The notes under the pieces: model-generated
What the model was told of the DNA's origin: nothing
The model's database searches: none
The model's input: only the letters and a program-made list of their open reading frames with translations
DNA from: Ignelater luminosus
Taxonomy: Eukaryota; Arthropoda; Insecta; Coleoptera; Elateridae
Assembly (NCBI GenBank): GCA_011009095.1
Contig: VTPC01001755.1
Coordinates: 1 to 64,000 of the forward strand
Direction: 5' to 3'
Length of the DNA stretch: 64,000 nt
Shown: one piece after another, positions 1-12,754 of the stretch
Position numbering within the stretch: the stretch's first letter is position 1
Layout: each line of letters starts with the position of its first letter
Position numbers and translations under genes: made by a program

Positions 1-1292
1 ACCCGACGTACGTTTACCGACCTAATATATTCTCAATTTTTTTGAAAAAAGCTGTACTTAGTATAATACGGTTGGTTCGTTGCCTAGTATACCGCGACAC
101 ACAATTTTTGATGAATACCGTAGGTAGTAAAATGAGCATTAAGTGAATTTGTTAGGTATTTTACTCTTAAAACATAATTGCACTCTTTACGGCATTCACC
201 AAATATTGTGTGTCGAAGAATACTATGAGATTCTTCTCGGTAGTTGCAATCATTAAAGAAACTAATTTCAGTTGTTTTCAAATTTCTAGGAATTGTGTAT
301 GGTATACCAAATGACAGTTAATGGGCGCCGCGTTCAACCGGCTCACCGTTAAGTGTCTCCGGGCCGTAAAAAATTTTGTTCATGACGTTTTAACATTCAC
401 TTTTTTAGATTCTTTTAGGAGAATAAAAACTTTTATTTTTGCCTTGGTTTCTTTACTGATAAAAATGCTACAGGTTTTAAAAATTTAAATTATGCAGTAT
501 CTTTAACCTCCTTATCACTTCTGACTTGTGGGTAGCTTGATTGCATGCTTCTTAATGCAACTTTTTGGAGGCTTCTTTCTGATAATAAGCATTTGGCGTG
601 AAAATTCAGTGCTGTGAAGAGAGGCCTTATATTTATAATATTTTAATTTTTGCCTGCACTGATAATTACTGTCACGCATTTTCAGATTAGCGTTAATTAT
701 CTGTATCATCACTAAGTCCTAAACTATTTAATTATTTTCAGACCTTTCTCCGCTTTTTGCTCTTTTCCTTCTTTTTATGTGTGCTTTTTTCGTATGAACT
801 GCTATTGTTTAAATAAACCCCGTCTGATGGTGGTTCACCAAGTTTTTATAGACAGTAAATCGTTCTGAACTCCCAGTGGTTGCTGATATGGAGATCCTCT
901 ATTATGGAAAAGGATGATATTGTGGAAGCAAATTAATTGATTAAAAAAAAGAATTTAATAACTTGAATGCATATTTGTCATGCCTCATGGTAACAAGACG
1001 CAAATGGTTTTCAAAAATCACCTTAAATTATCTCAGCATCAAATTCATTTAATTTCAAGGATCATCTTAAACTATCTCGGCATCTTAGTTAATTGGGAGC
1101 AATCGTGCAAGCTTACATACACCTATATCCTTCTCATTAATTTTGTGTCAACAGATCGGTCAATTTTCATATCCTTTTGTATGGTGAATTAGAGTTACCA
1201 TTCTAAGATGGGGATTTATTGTAGATTAGGTTAAGTAGCTTCTAATAAAAATATGAACTAATTACTTTGCTTTATTATTACGCTAATGGTAT
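1..1292. other. AT-rich stretch, nothing recognised
   Basis: No coding exon, RNA gene or repeat structure could be supported. Open frames are short (70 codons or fewer) and low in complexity. Confidence 0.5.
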
Positions 1293-1521
1293 AATTAAAG
1301 CGATCATTGTTAAAAGGGGATATGTGCAAAATTTCAAATTGCTGTAAAACATTTGTAAATTTTTTTTTACACAGAGCGGTAAGATCAATTTGTAGAAAAG
1401 TCAGGAGAAAACTGTTATCACTAAAGTCATAAAAAATTTCCTTTTCTTTTTGTTAGGCAGTTTTTTTAACTTGAACAATTGTTTTGTTACATATCCCCTT
1501 TTAACAATGACCGCTTCGATT
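1293..1521. mobile_element. MITE-like element with 33-bp inverted ends
   Basis: The 33 bases at 1293-1325 recur in reverse complement at 1489-1521 with two mismatches; the shared core is GTTAAAAGGGGATATGT. The element is 229 bp and has no coding potential, which is the shape of a miniature inverted-repeat transposable element. No unambiguous target-site duplication was seen, so the superfamily is open. Confidence 0.6.
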
Positions 1522-1973
1522 GTATCTTTTGACCTATCGCGTTAGAAGACTGTTACTATCCTTTGCTAAAACCTACATTCACTTTGTTATTTGCAGTATG
1601 ATTGTAAGATTTGCCCCTTTAAATTTTGTTTATTGCTGGCACCAACTAAACTTTATAATATCACCTCTAATCAAATTCATAGTTTATTTAATTGAAATGA
1701 TGGATTTATTTAAACATTTTTACTTATACATTTACTCGTTTGATTATTATAACAAGCGATCATTAAATTTCCAGTTCCCAGGAAGCTATGAAAAAAAATC
1801 ATGTCTTAGCTTATTTTAGAAAATTATTTGTCAGATTGATAGTTTGTATTAGAAACAATTAGACATCATCAGTTTATAAGTTGTGTGTTGTGTCTAAACT
1901 CATGCCCTACGGAAAAACTCTAGAGCCTTTGTTTATATAAACTTGCATGTTAATTATAAATTTGTGGTACTAG

Positions 1974-2196
1974 CATGATAGAGCACCCCCCCTCCCATTA
2001 TCGTGCTTCTATTGTAGACTATTTGAATGTAGGTACTGTTTCCAGGTCGCTCTGGATTGGGAGACTAGGTGTAATTCAGTAGTCGGTTCGGTCTTCTGAT
2101 CCCACTCCTTTAGATTTTTTTCTGTGGGGTTACCTTAAAAGTAAAATCTATTTTTATAAACCAAATTCTATCAAAATGGTAAACGAAAGGATCTGA
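1974..2196 (+). pseudogene. Mariner/IS630-like transposase relic (C-terminal part)
   Basis: Reading from about 1974 gives HYRASIVDYLN, a region with WIGRLG, and then SSDPTPLDFFLWGYLKS (2092-2142), ending at TGA 2194-2196. The HYRAxxxxYLN - RWIGRxG - WPxRSPDLTPLDFFLWG order is typical of a transposase family common in arthropod genomes (Tc1/mariner/IS630 superfamily). An in-frame TAG at 2080-2082 sits where a Trp is usual, so the copy is dead. Only the second and third catalytic regions remain, and no terminal repeats were found nearby. Confidence 0.75.
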
Positions 2197-2322
2197 AACT
2201 AACTCCGAGCGATTACCCCAGATACGCTTCCAAACGTGGCAAGCGAGTTTATCCAAAGACTTGCCTTTTGCCAAGAAGTACATGGGCCCTAGTTCAAACA
2301 CTTAATTTGATTGTTAGATTTT

Positions 2323-2582
2323 CAACGAACTCCAAAAGGAGTTGTTACTGAATTTGCGAAGTCTATCTGTCTGTCTGTCTGTCTGTCCGCATCTTTTTAA
2401 ATTTTAAAATTTTGACTTCAGATTTGGATTTTACATCGAAAATAAAGACAACGTGGTGTTTTAGTTTTTTGATATCTCTTCGGGAACATGATCAAAATGG
2501 CCGCCAAAATTTGAAAAATTTTCAAAACTTTTGTTTTTTTGTTTTCAAAATGGCCGCTGAAAGAACAAAACGAAGTTCGTTG
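2323..2582 (+). repeat. Dispersed inverted-ended element, copy 1 (with TCTG microsatellite)
   Basis: The element starts CAACGAACTCC and ends GAAGTTCGTTG, which are inverted ends. A TCTG microsatellite follows the left end (about 2366-2386). The body, with motifs such as GACAACGTGGTG and TTTTTTGATATCTCTTC, is closely matched by 62287-62624 in the same orientation. It is non-coding and looks like a MITE family. This copy lacks part of the second internal unit present in the other copy. Confidence 0.75.
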
Positions 2583-5500
2583 TGGTTATGCTTTGCATTC
2601 TCAAATGTTTAAATTTTTTAATTTGATAGTTGTAATGTTTTGTAGTTTGATATTTTTATGTAATTGTTGTTTTGTTTCTGTGCTTAATATTTAAAACTGT
2701 TTACTTGGCTTCGTTTGTTCTTTATTGCGTATTTTTTCTATCTGGACTAAATCAGCTTGTAGTTACACCACTGACATAATTCTATGAATGCTTGCAGTAA
2801 GCAGGATTTCTAAGAGAATCAGAATCTGTAAAAAATGGGGGTTGGCATTAAAAAAGACTGATGACGTCATATCGGGGATAAGGGTAGGGATAAAGAAAAA
2901 ACAAAAATCATTCAAATAGACGCCCCATGGGGAAATAAGGTTGACGTATCTGAGCGTTGTGGTCTCAGATGCACCGAGAATCTTTTATTAACGCGTTCCA
3001 CAGCCGGCATTCGCACTGTCTACTTTACGAAACTTGTTTGTTATTTGTCCTTGTTTACCTTTTTTTATTTATATATTTATTTGTATTCTTCTTATCTATT
3101 TTGACTTTACGTTGGTCCCAATACGCGTTTATAAAATATTTGGCAAGTCCTAAGGAAAATATTTCTAGGATTAAAGGGGGGCCGCCCCTTAAAATATTGA
3201 TCTATTTTAATTTTCTAGGGTTCTCAACATCTAATTGGATCCCCGAGTCAGCCAAGGAGTTGGTCTTGGGTTATGTAAGCTGCTTGCTAGCAGCGAGCCT
3301 CTAACAACTCCGTTGGAGATGGTAGTATACAACTTCATCATTAATTATTATTTATGATTATGAACAAGTGGAATCAATGATATGTAAGACACAGGTGTAT
3401 GCTTCGTTGCCTATCGATACTGTAGGTATTGTGTTTAAAAATTCTATGAACGAATGAACGAATCTAGTTTATTAGTTTGATAAATTTCTTTGCTTACTTT
3501 TATTTACTACCTTGTTAAGATATTAAATCCTAAGTCAAATATTTTAACTGTGGGATTCCGGTATGAGAATTGCATTTTACCTGCAGGGCAAATGTAAATG
3601 TGGATGACTGATCAATTGAAAAAACAAACTGGATTGATTAGGTTGTTTTTAATTCGTTATTATAAATTAAGATTTATTACTGTAAAATCGAATTTTAAGG
3701 CAAATAAAAAGCAGATATTTTTGTTCTGTTTTATGATTACAATTAATCTTCAAGGAAGATAGTTTGTTTAGAATAATATCATGTTTTAAGCATTTAGTTG
3801 AAATATGAAAATTATTCTAATATGTGCATCAAGCAAAAAACTTGTTTGGTTACAAAATAGTTAATCTTTTTGCTTAAATTCTTGTTTATTAATTAAATAA
3901 TATTATGTCCTGAAATTAACCTTCACAGCTTTAGTGGACTTGTTTGTTTGGGTAATGTTATCGATTTATTATAATTAATACCGTCTTGACATGCCACTTT
4001 ATGATATTAGCAATAAAAAATATAAAATAAAAATAAAGTAATACAATTAATGGCAGAGAACAGAAAATGCAATTGACAAACAAATTGAGGATGTTGGTGT
4101 CGTCAATGTAGAGGTGGTATTTTACAATAATGATAATTGGTAAATAATAAAATAATAAAATTTATTTAAAATCTATAAATAAGGTAACAAAAAGTAGACG
4201 AGCTGTTGACAACTGTTGATGAGCCATAAAGAAACTATAAAGAATTGTTGTGAAATAACAAGCTTTTTATATTATTCTCTGCTCGTAACAAGGGGTGTAG
4301 TTGTCCCAAGCGTTTCCACAGAAAATAATTGCAATAGGTCATTTAAGAAGAATTAATTAACAAAAGCGATATTACATATAGTTTGAATGGGATTAACTGA
4401 CAAAGACAAGAGTCAAGACCTTTTCTCTGTGAAAGTTTACCGTACACAATAACAATATATTTGCTTATTGATTGCTTAGAAATGCATCAACCTTAGCTAC
4501 GAAAAACACACCAATATTTGAATTGATAACTTTATTGCAAACAATACTCTTCTATAAAAAGTTGAAAAAATTTCTAGTTGTAGACAAAAAGATATTGCCT
4601 TCACTAAGTAAAACTTTAATTGTAACTTAGTAGACAGAACAACTATTTTCAAACTATTTGTTTTAAAATATAAGTATATGATTTCGATTAACACCTATGA
4701 AATATAACCTAAAAGATCTAACTACTAAAAATCAATATTATTATAGATTGATTAATAAATAATCAGTAAATTCTAGAGAGACTGGAATGGATAAAAATAT
4801 ATTAAATGATTTGATTAAAACAAGCATAGAAAGTGGGATTATTAAAAAAAATCTCAGAATTCAAAAACCATTAAAGAATTGCTGTTCGAAGCAGACAAAA
4901 CTAATATAGTACAAATGGGTAAAATAAGTAACTTTTTGTACGTTAAAACAAAAAAAATTATTATTGGGTCAATATAGCTTGAAAAAACAAAAAATAAAGA
5001 AGAATTAAGACAAAAATATTTATGGAAATATCTTTGTCACAATGTAGAAATTCCGTTGATTCTGTTTAGTGCGTATACGTACAACACAAATAAATAAAGA
5101 ATACATATGTACTAAGTTAAGAAGCAATTATATCAAATTTTGTTTTAACAATTAGATTAAGAAAATAATAAATAATAACCCACCTTCTATATAACAGCTT
5201 TTCGATCAGAAATTTAGTGAACAAAAGAAAGGTAATCTACTTCTGTTGTTTGAAAAATAGGCAAGAATAAAAAACACAAATGTTTACGTAACATTACAGG
5301 TAAAGTTTCGTGCCGTAGATTCAATGACTTACTTATTTTGACTAATTTTTCAAATAAACAATTTAACGCTTCTATAAACCTGTCGCTTGTCAGAATTAAT
5401 AATTTCATCAAAATATTACTACTAAATGAATATGATTTCTATATATTCAAGCATTCGCCGTACATAAAGTTACGTGCTAGTTTAACCTAAACTTTAAAAG

Positions 5501-6264
5501 TTCATTAATTGCTTATTTTTGCGAATTCGAAATTACTAGTTTTTGTTTAATTTATTAAGTGACAAAGCAAAAATTGAATTGTCTCATTTCAGTTTTACAT
5601 ATCAGGAAAACACTTGTTGAAATAGTCGTTATTCGAAAGATTAGGCTGTTAATTAATCACAAAAAAAGTTGTTAATTATTTAAGAATCTGTAAATAAGAG
5701 AAACAGTAGAATAAGTTACTAAATAAGCAATTTAGTAGATTATCTTGTGCAAGTGAAATAGATTTCTCCGTTAATAAATGCCCACTTTTTATCAATCATA
5801 CGATTTTCAGTTATAATATTCTACAGTTAGAACAAATATTGCAACGTAATACATTTGTTGCATATACCAGAATGACATTAGGAGTAGGTGCATTTATGAG
5901 AAAATAGGCAACACATCTAACCTTTAGTGAAGTTGCAAACTTCTGTTACAATATGGAAAATATTCGGGAGCTTAATTTAGTATTTATTACTTTTAATTAA
6001 TCTTGCATTTTATTTTTATAGTTTAAATAATTTTAATACCAGAACATTTAAATCAGTTTTTAAAAACCTGTTTAACAGTTTTAACTTAACTTTAACCAAT
6101 AAATAAGGATTTTTGTGCATTATATGTAGTTTACTAAAATGTTTCTAATGTCATTTAGCTCTGAGTTAGAAGTCTATTTTAAAAAAAAATATAAAAAAAG
6201 TTAGTACTGTCATAAACCTACTCAAATATAGAGAAAAAGATCAAGTGTTAATATTTTAAACTCG
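2583..6264. other. AT-rich intergenic stretch
   Basis: No gene is supported. A palindromic TTAA...GGGGGGCCGCCCC...TTAA patch lies near 3174-3192, and a short GAACGAAT tandem lies near 3450-3465, the sort of tail some LINEs leave. Neither is enough to call an element. 4740-5060 has fragments of Lys/Asn-rich open frame that I could not assign. Confidence 0.4.
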
Positions 6265-7128
6265 TGGGATTTAAAAGGTGCTAAAACCAGTGAATTACTA
6301 TGTAAAGTTTGTAGTAATAAAATATTAGATAATGAGAATTATGCAAAATATAAAGTTTGTTGTGAGGCATTTGGTATTTATTGCGAAAACATAAACAAAA
6401 GAAAGTTTACCTATTTAATAAGACAAAAAAAATTATATTGGACAAGTAAAAATTGCTCAAATCATGAATGTAGTAGGTAGTACATCAACAAGAATGGATT
6501 GTAGAAGAAATTTTAAAACGATCACATAATTTACAACAAGATAATGAAAACTTAACAGAATCTCTAAACTTTATGACTACTAAATACGATGAACAGTCAA
6601 GAAAATTTGATAAAACTATTAAAAACTTTAAGAAGATACTAGAAGAGAATCAAATGTTAAAAAATTAATAACTTCTTTAGAGTTAATTATTTAGAACAAC
6701 AAAACAAACAAATAATATTATAATTGGAATGAATGTTAAGGAAGACAAGAACAAGAAAAAGTGACAAATAATTTAATAAAATAAATGTAGATATTCAGTA
6801 TAATGAAATTTTGAATGTTAAAGAATTATATACGAAAAAAAAAGAAAACTATCATATTAGTGCATTTAAAGTCAAGATTGAAAAAGGAAAAATATTAAAG
6901 AAAAGATAAATAAAAAAGAAATTATCAACAATAGACTGTGGTTTACCAGGAAATAATCCAATATATATTAATGAAGATTTAACTTTGATTAATCAAGAAA
7001 TATTTAAAAAAGCCAGACGATTAAAGAAGGGGGGAAAAGTTAAATATGTATGGGTTGCTGGTGGAAAAATCTTTGTTAAAAAATCAGTAGATAGTACAGC
7101 AATAAAAATTATACACCTATGTATGTAA
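6265..7128 (+). pseudogene. LINE ORF1 relic: zinc finger, coiled coil and FP-like domain
   Basis: Three blocks run in order on the plus strand, separated by frameshifts and stops. First, 6265-6480 encodes a Cys-rich finger (CKVC, then VCCEAF, then KNCSNHEC). Second, about 6480-6670 encodes a Glu/Lys/Gln-rich helix of coiled-coil type. Third, about 6929-7128 encodes INEDLTLINQEIFKKARR followed by YVWVAGGKIFVKKS, the signature of the FP-like (baculovirus FP25-type) domain found in many insect non-LTR retrotransposon ORF1 proteins. Finger, coiled coil and FP domain is the usual ORF1 order. Several stops make it non-functional. The LINE clade was not determined. Confidence 0.65.
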
Positions 7129-8466
7129 TTAAATAGTTTAGAAACACTATTTGACTTCTAATACTGTATGACATGTAAATATTATAGCTGTAACAATAAA
7201 TTTACATAATATATCACCTACTGACAATATAAAAGACAGTGGAAAAAAACAGCACTTTTCCAAATTTGAATGATTTTACTTGTCTTCACTTAAACATTTG
7301 AAGTTAAAGAAAAAATTTTAATAATTTAATTTAAATTTTAACTTAATTTAAACAAAAAATAATTGTTCTTTCAGAAATGTGCATTTATCAGTACAAAACC
7401 AGTTTTTAAATGAAGTAAAGGATCAGATAAAGTCAAATATAGATAATGTTGTAGTGACTGATGTTATAAACAAGTAAAACAACTCAAAGAAAAGCGGGGA
7501 ACAAGCTCGTAAACAAACCAGCAGGGTTGGAGGGTGGTTAGCGTTTCTATAATAGATGTCACGATGGTCGAACGCCGAGCCAGCGGTCGAGCGAGGTTAG
7601 ATCAGTGTCGTACACGTGAAACTGCACTATACCTGCAGCGTATTGATACCTGAGTTACTTTTATAAATAACTCAATCAAAAGAGAGATTAAAAAAAATTG
7701 TGTAATTGAGTAATGGTTCAAATAAAGCATAGTACACTTGTCAGCATATTGTATAACAAATTGATGACACCATTTCAAATCACAAGTCAACGGATATAAA
7801 AACTACAAATTAAAATTCAGCATAAGTCAGTTATTCCTTGATTATTTAGTAATTAGTTTAGAAACAAAATATTTTCAACCTGTACAATGTAATTTAGTCT
7901 TTGAAAAACAAGATAAATAATATTAATGTAATTGTTGATAAAAACAATAATTGTACATAATACATGTAGGTATAAATAAGAAACATTTGTGAAAAAATTA
8001 ATTTTTTTATAAATTACTAAGTAATAAATATGAAAGCACAACCAATTTATTTATTAATTTATTTAAATGTAACCATTGAAGATAGATATTTGAGTACAAG
8101 AACAATAATGCATCTAAAATTATTGTGATAAATTTGATTTCTTTGGATATTTGTACATGATTTACGTCCTCTTCTTTAATTTAATAGAATACCATTATAA
8201 ATTTGGTAAATTGAGATTTAATAACAGAAAATGCAATGGTAGCCTTTCTAGTAATTCATAGAGTCCATAAATAAATCTACAGACGCCACTAAAACTAGCG
8301 TAGCGACATCTGTTCGAAATATCGGTATTACCCTCCTACTCTTACTTCAAGGTCATCAGTTGGCGTTTAAAAAGAACAAAGGATTTTTAAATAGTTGGTC
8401 TGCTTAATAATCCTTATACGCTGATATACATATAGATATCTAAAATCAAACTTCTAAAACAAATTC
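7129..8466. other. Sequence between the two LINE relic blocks
   Basis: AT-rich and without recognisable coding sequence, apart from a short GC-richer patch at about 7495-7620. It separates the ORF1 relic from the endonuclease relic and may be a later insertion or badly decayed LINE sequence. Confidence 0.35.
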
Positions 8467-8885
8467 ATATCAAAATTTATTCTATGAAAATGGATTTGTA
8501 CCAATCATAAAAGTTTAACTAAGCCAGGTATAAAAAATCCTGGTACTCGTATTAATCATATCTTATTTAGAACAAAATCTAATTGTTATTTAGAATCTTG
8601 CCTAATTTGTAATGATATAACTGATCATTATATTACTACTATTTAATTTATTTTCATAAACCTAATGTTACAAATAATAATGAAACTAAAAAAGAGATTA
8701 GAATTGTAGACTATCAACAGTTAAAAATTAATTTGAATGAAGTAAATTGAGATCCTATTTTTAAATTGAGAGATGTTAATATAGCCTGTAACAATTTTAG
8801 ATCCATTTTAAACAAAAACATCAAAAACTTATCTACCTATCAAGAAATACCTTCAAAGAATAGAAAAATAAAATCCTGAATGATA
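8467..8885 (+). pseudogene. LINE ORF2 relic (end of APE endonuclease, start of linker/RT)
   Basis: Plus-strand fragments read FYENGFVPII, then (after a frameshift) NPGTRINHILFRTKSN and ICNDITDHYITT. They continue with DYQQLKINLNEVN and SILNKNIKN up to about 8885. The xPTRxxxxxIDHIF-like stretch followed by an xDH motif is the C-terminal part of AP-type endonucleases in LINE ORF2; the His of TDH matches the conserved SDH motif. Same strand and order as the ORF1 relic at 6.3-7.1 kb, so both may come from one insertion. The reverse transcriptase proper is absent. Confidence 0.65.
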
Positions 8886-8989
8886 CAGTCCGATTTTTGA
8901 ATTTAGACTTTTTCCATTTATCCATGTTTACAACGAGAAATGAAATAGGTAAAAGTATTATAAAGCGGTTAGCTGATCGCCGGATGTAA

Positions 8990-9790
8990 GCCATAAGTTT
9001 CAAAATTTTTTTGAAAAAAAATTTTTGTCTAAATTTTTTTCCATTTTAATCTTGATTATGAAGTGTTTAGGGGCAATAAACGTGATCCTTTAATTTTTTT
9101 CAAAAGTTTCATTGTTTAAAACAAAGAACCGTTCGCTAGATCGACTTGCAACTTTACAAGGTTTTTGTGGGTATATTGAGCTATCAAAGTCACACTTAAC
9201 ATTAGTCATTTCATGAATATTCGTAATTTAGCCATTGATTTTCTAAAAAACCATAAATTACCCTTTTTTCTTGTTTTTTCAAATTCATGTCAAGAATGGA
9301 ACAAAAATTTTTTTCTGAAGATCGCGGTAGTATCTTGTTTCCAAAACTGCCCTTTAATTTTCTGTACGATTACTGGTTGCTGAAATATCGATAATTAAAG
9401 ACAAAAGGATCTTTTTCCATTAAAAGTCTGATATCTCGGTGAAAAATGGTCGTATGGAGGTTTAAAAAAAAGGAAATTAAAGCTGAATAAACAAGCTATC
9501 CGGTCCATCCAATGATTTAGCTGAAAAAAAAATTTTCCGAGTCGGTGGACCCAAAAAAGGAATTTGTAAAATGTTTATTGTACGCTATTTTTTAGGATTA
9601 CGTGATAACCGTAGCTTCTAAAAATTTTTGACTAAAAGATCTGAAAACTAGAATCTTGAAACTTCAAACTGCTTTTTTTAAAATCTCGATAGGAGCATTT
9701 TTCACTGAGATACAGCATTTCTAAAATCACTAAAACATTTGGGAAATTTTCTTGTTCCTTTAATTTTTTTCATTAGTGTATTAGAACATT
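8990..9790. repeat. Low-complexity repeat-like block
   Basis: Rich in A/T runs with recurring phrases: a CCTTTAATTTTTTTCA-type phrase appears near 9088 and again near 9755, and a TC.GTGAAAAATG phrase near 9438 recurs inverted near 9700. This suggests an internally repetitive non-coding element. Boundaries are approximate. Confidence 0.35.
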
Positions 9791-10098
9791 AAAATTTAAT
9801 CATTGTACTCCCTATATGCAGCATAAAATAATTTTACTTAAAAAATTAAACTATAATAGATACTTTAGAATACAAGATTAAATATACTTATTATGTAGTA
9901 TGTAATACATTAATTAAGAAGTATCATTATTGTTATTATTTTAATTTCAAATTACAATTGTAAGTTTACAGTTATTAAGAGCTAGAAAATTAAAGTCAAT
10001 ATTTACAAGCCACGGTAGTGGTTAGCACAAGCGTGCTAATGTGTTTTTGATATACAAAATGCCAAGCAGTAGCGTACCTAAGGAGGGGAGGGGGGGCG

Positions 10099-10475
10099 GC
10101 AAATCATTCTCTAAATTTATGCGGTGTTCATGCTTTTGGAATAAATCCCAATTCTGTGACGTTTTTTAGAACATTGGAAAGTGGTTACAATTTCTTTCCA
10201 TCATCAACTCATAGATGGGATATTCTTAAACAAATTGTTGGAGTGTCAGTAAAAAATTGTCTGAAACTAGATGGAGTGCTCAGCACGATGCCGTGAAATC
10301 AATAATGAAACATTTTGACAAAGTGGTGCAAGCTGTTGAGAGGTTAAGTGATCAAACAGAATATGTTAATACAAGAGGATCAACTGAAATTTTGATGAGA
10401 AACATATGTAATTATAAATTTCTCGGGTTCTTTCAATTGTGGTCAAACATTTTAGAACATTTTGTGAATTACTGA
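10099..10475 (+). pseudogene. hAT / ZMYM1-like transposase relic
   Basis: From 10099 the frame reads NHSLNLCGVHAF, then FFPSSTHRWDILKQ. After a frameshift near 10245 it continues LSETRWSAQHDAVKSI to a stop at 10473-10475. The order NHSLNLxGVHA - FFSxSTHRWxxL - LSxTRWSA is characteristic of the TTF-type zinc-finger/ZMYM1-like branch of hAT transposases. Only about 120 residues of a protein usually several times longer remain, so this is a fragment. The G-rich tract just upstream (about 10081-10098) may belong to the same element. Confidence 0.7.
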
Positions 10476-11400
10476 TGAAATATGTGAAGTATGAAGTTTG
10501 GTGTACACAATTTTTTCCAGGGGTTAACCCCTCGGCGAAAATGATCTGCTGCCAGACAAGAGAACAAGCCTTTTTTATAGTATGTAAATACTACACGGAA
10601 ATCTGAAATCACGTTAAATATGCTAAAGATACAAAAAACATGCATGTTTAACCGGCATGATCTTGTAATGACCGGACAATAATAACACTAACTATTAATT
10701 TGCTTGTTCTTTGGTTTAAAGTAAGAAGGAAATTCTTCTTTTTAGTATTTTTTTTATTTCATTAAACGTTTCAGCAATAATAAAAAGCTATTTTGAAATA
10801 GGTAATTTTTCATTTTTATTACGAACGTGAAAAAAGTTTTGTATGCAATTCCTGAGTCAAGTTACTTTTTTTCATTCGTGCGGCAAACTTTCCTTCTTGT
10901 GAAAAAAAGATACACTTTACTCGCTTGTGCATAAATAACTATTTCTTCCTTTTTACTCAAGTTTTTTGAAAAAAAACTTGTGTGGTTGGATTATGTTGAT
11001 AGCAAGTTTTGCTTATTTCCTAGGGATTTTGCCTTTATTAATTTTTTAAATGATTAAAAGTTTGTCTCACTTCTTAAAGTCCTTTTCAGTTCTTAAGTCA
11101 TAGATCCGTGAACCTGTTAAATAATATTCAATGATATTTTTGGTACTGGGCAAAATAAAACACCATTTATTAACACAAGTTGCAATTCTACTATAATTAC
11201 AAAAAAACTTCTTGACAACCATAGCCGCTATTATTCCATAACGATTACTATACCTACACTTACTATTCAATATACAAACTGTAATGTTATTTTAAAATTT
11301 GCACTAAATCCGGCCCTGTCTTTCAATTTCGTTCAGATATTTGTTTTCTTGACGCGCAATATTTGAATTGTTTCATTAAACGAATGTTTGTTATGTTATT
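10476..11400. other. AT-rich stretch, nothing recognised
   Basis: No gene, RNA or repeat structure supported. Open frames are short and without family signature. Confidence 0.45.
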
Positions 11401-12350
11401 TTAAAGAATTGATAACTTTGTGGTCTCGACTTCCGGGCACCGTTAGGCGTGCCTTTTGCTATTTTCCAATATCAGATTCCTGGAATCTTAGTCGCAAAAA
11501 TTAAAGTCACACCGTCTCGATTGAGCCAGGTTTAAGCTGGTAAATCTACAATGGAAATTTTCTATTGTCTCATAAGAATATTTATATTTTGACCTGTTAG
11601 GGTGTGCATCTGACTTTCGAACCCCACTCCAGTAAGTACACATTGCGCCACAGGAGACGCAGAGAGAATAGGAGTACGATAAAAGCTGCGTACTCGAACC
11701 AACGTGCGGGATAATTTCCGGCGCCACCCCTACAAATCCTCAAGTGGTTACAAACCGAATTTAATTGAAGCGATTCTCTTAGTAAAAGAGAGATCAGACT
11801 CGAGAAATTCATTTTTTTTCGTCGGGTTTTTGTCGTGATATTCACGGAGGAAAGCCGGTTTGTTTACCGAAAAGCGATGCTGTAGAAGCTTTGTTATTGT
11901 GGGAAGCGTTTTTGCTTCAATTATAGTTACGCTTGTGTTTCCCAGGAAATAAAATTGTAGAGGGTAGAAACGCAACAATTTTGGTCCCGTTGGTGCAACG
12001 CGAATGGGTCTGTCGAGAACAGAAACTTCCCGCCCCGTAAAGCGTCGATCTGTGTGTTACATCTTGGAAGCTTCGTGAACCGAATGGACTAAGTAAATTT
12101 AAAGAGCGTTTGAGACTCAAAGTGGTTTTAGCTATTTTTAAAGTTTGTGTATAAACACTTGGATTTTGTTCTTGTGCTTTTTGGTTATTGTTAACAACGG
12201 TGATTGTTCGTTGAAACCTAAGTTCCCTTGAACATTGGTGAACGTGAAATTTTGCGTCAAATACCACGTGGATTAGCTGCTGTCGTGGAAATCAGAGACT
12301 TGCATATATCACCTGGAAGGAAGATTGCCGTTATAGTAAGAAAGACCTGT
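11400..12350. other. GC-richer, CpG-containing island of unknown nature
   Basis: Visibly richer in G+C and CpG than its surroundings. It has overlapping open frames on the minus strand, none with a family signature. On the plus strand a short open stretch reads EILRQIPRGLAAVVEI and is followed by a good donor-like GTAAGA at about 12336. A second donor-like GTAAGT follows CTTCCACGAG near 12750. It could be a promoter with non-coding or short 5' exons of a gene not otherwise visible, or a decayed LTR. I cannot decide. Confidence 0.35.
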
Positions 12351-12754
12351 TTTATTTTGTTATTTGAGTTCTTATGATTGTTTCATTTGATAAAAGACTA
12401 GGAGAACGTGGAATTTGTGAAATATTCCATACGAAAACCTTGCTTAGGCAAGATTAGTTTCCTATTTTCTCATTAAATTATAATATTCACGAGTAATATT
12501 TTTAACTAATTTGTAACAGGAACGTTCCCAGGTAATTTTAGCTGGTGTTTGTTAAATTATTGCAACATAATTAATAACTTTTGACTACTGTTTTTTTGTT
12601 ATTAGATATAAAGTTTATTTGTTGCTATTTCAAAATTTTCTTTTTTTCTTTATTGTAATAACTTGTTTTTTTTACTTTTATTTTCTTATTTTGTGTATTG
12701 AATCTCATTGGTGAAACGTCAGAGCGAGTTTTATTAGAGCTTCCACGAGGTAAG

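Noticed and set aside
3174-3192. TTAA-bounded palindrome as a piggyBac-type trace
   Set aside because: Only a short palindrome; no second end or transposase fragment nearby.
2957-3304. 115-codon open frame with a hydrophobic stretch
   Set aside because: The hydrophobic part is produced by T-rich sequence; no start context, splice partner or family signature supports a protein.
10257-10475. 72-codon open frame as a possible host gene
   Set aside because: It is the second frame of a hAT/ZMYM-like relic whose upstream part lies in another frame.
11688-11700. GGTTCGAGTACGC on the minus strand, like a tRNA B box
   Set aside because: No A box at the right distance and no cloverleaf could be drawn, so no tRNA or tRNA-derived SINE is called.
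11488-12267. Several overlapping minus-strand open frames of 76-116 codons
   Set aside because: They overlap each other in different frames, show no family signature, and are explained by the higher GC content of the island.
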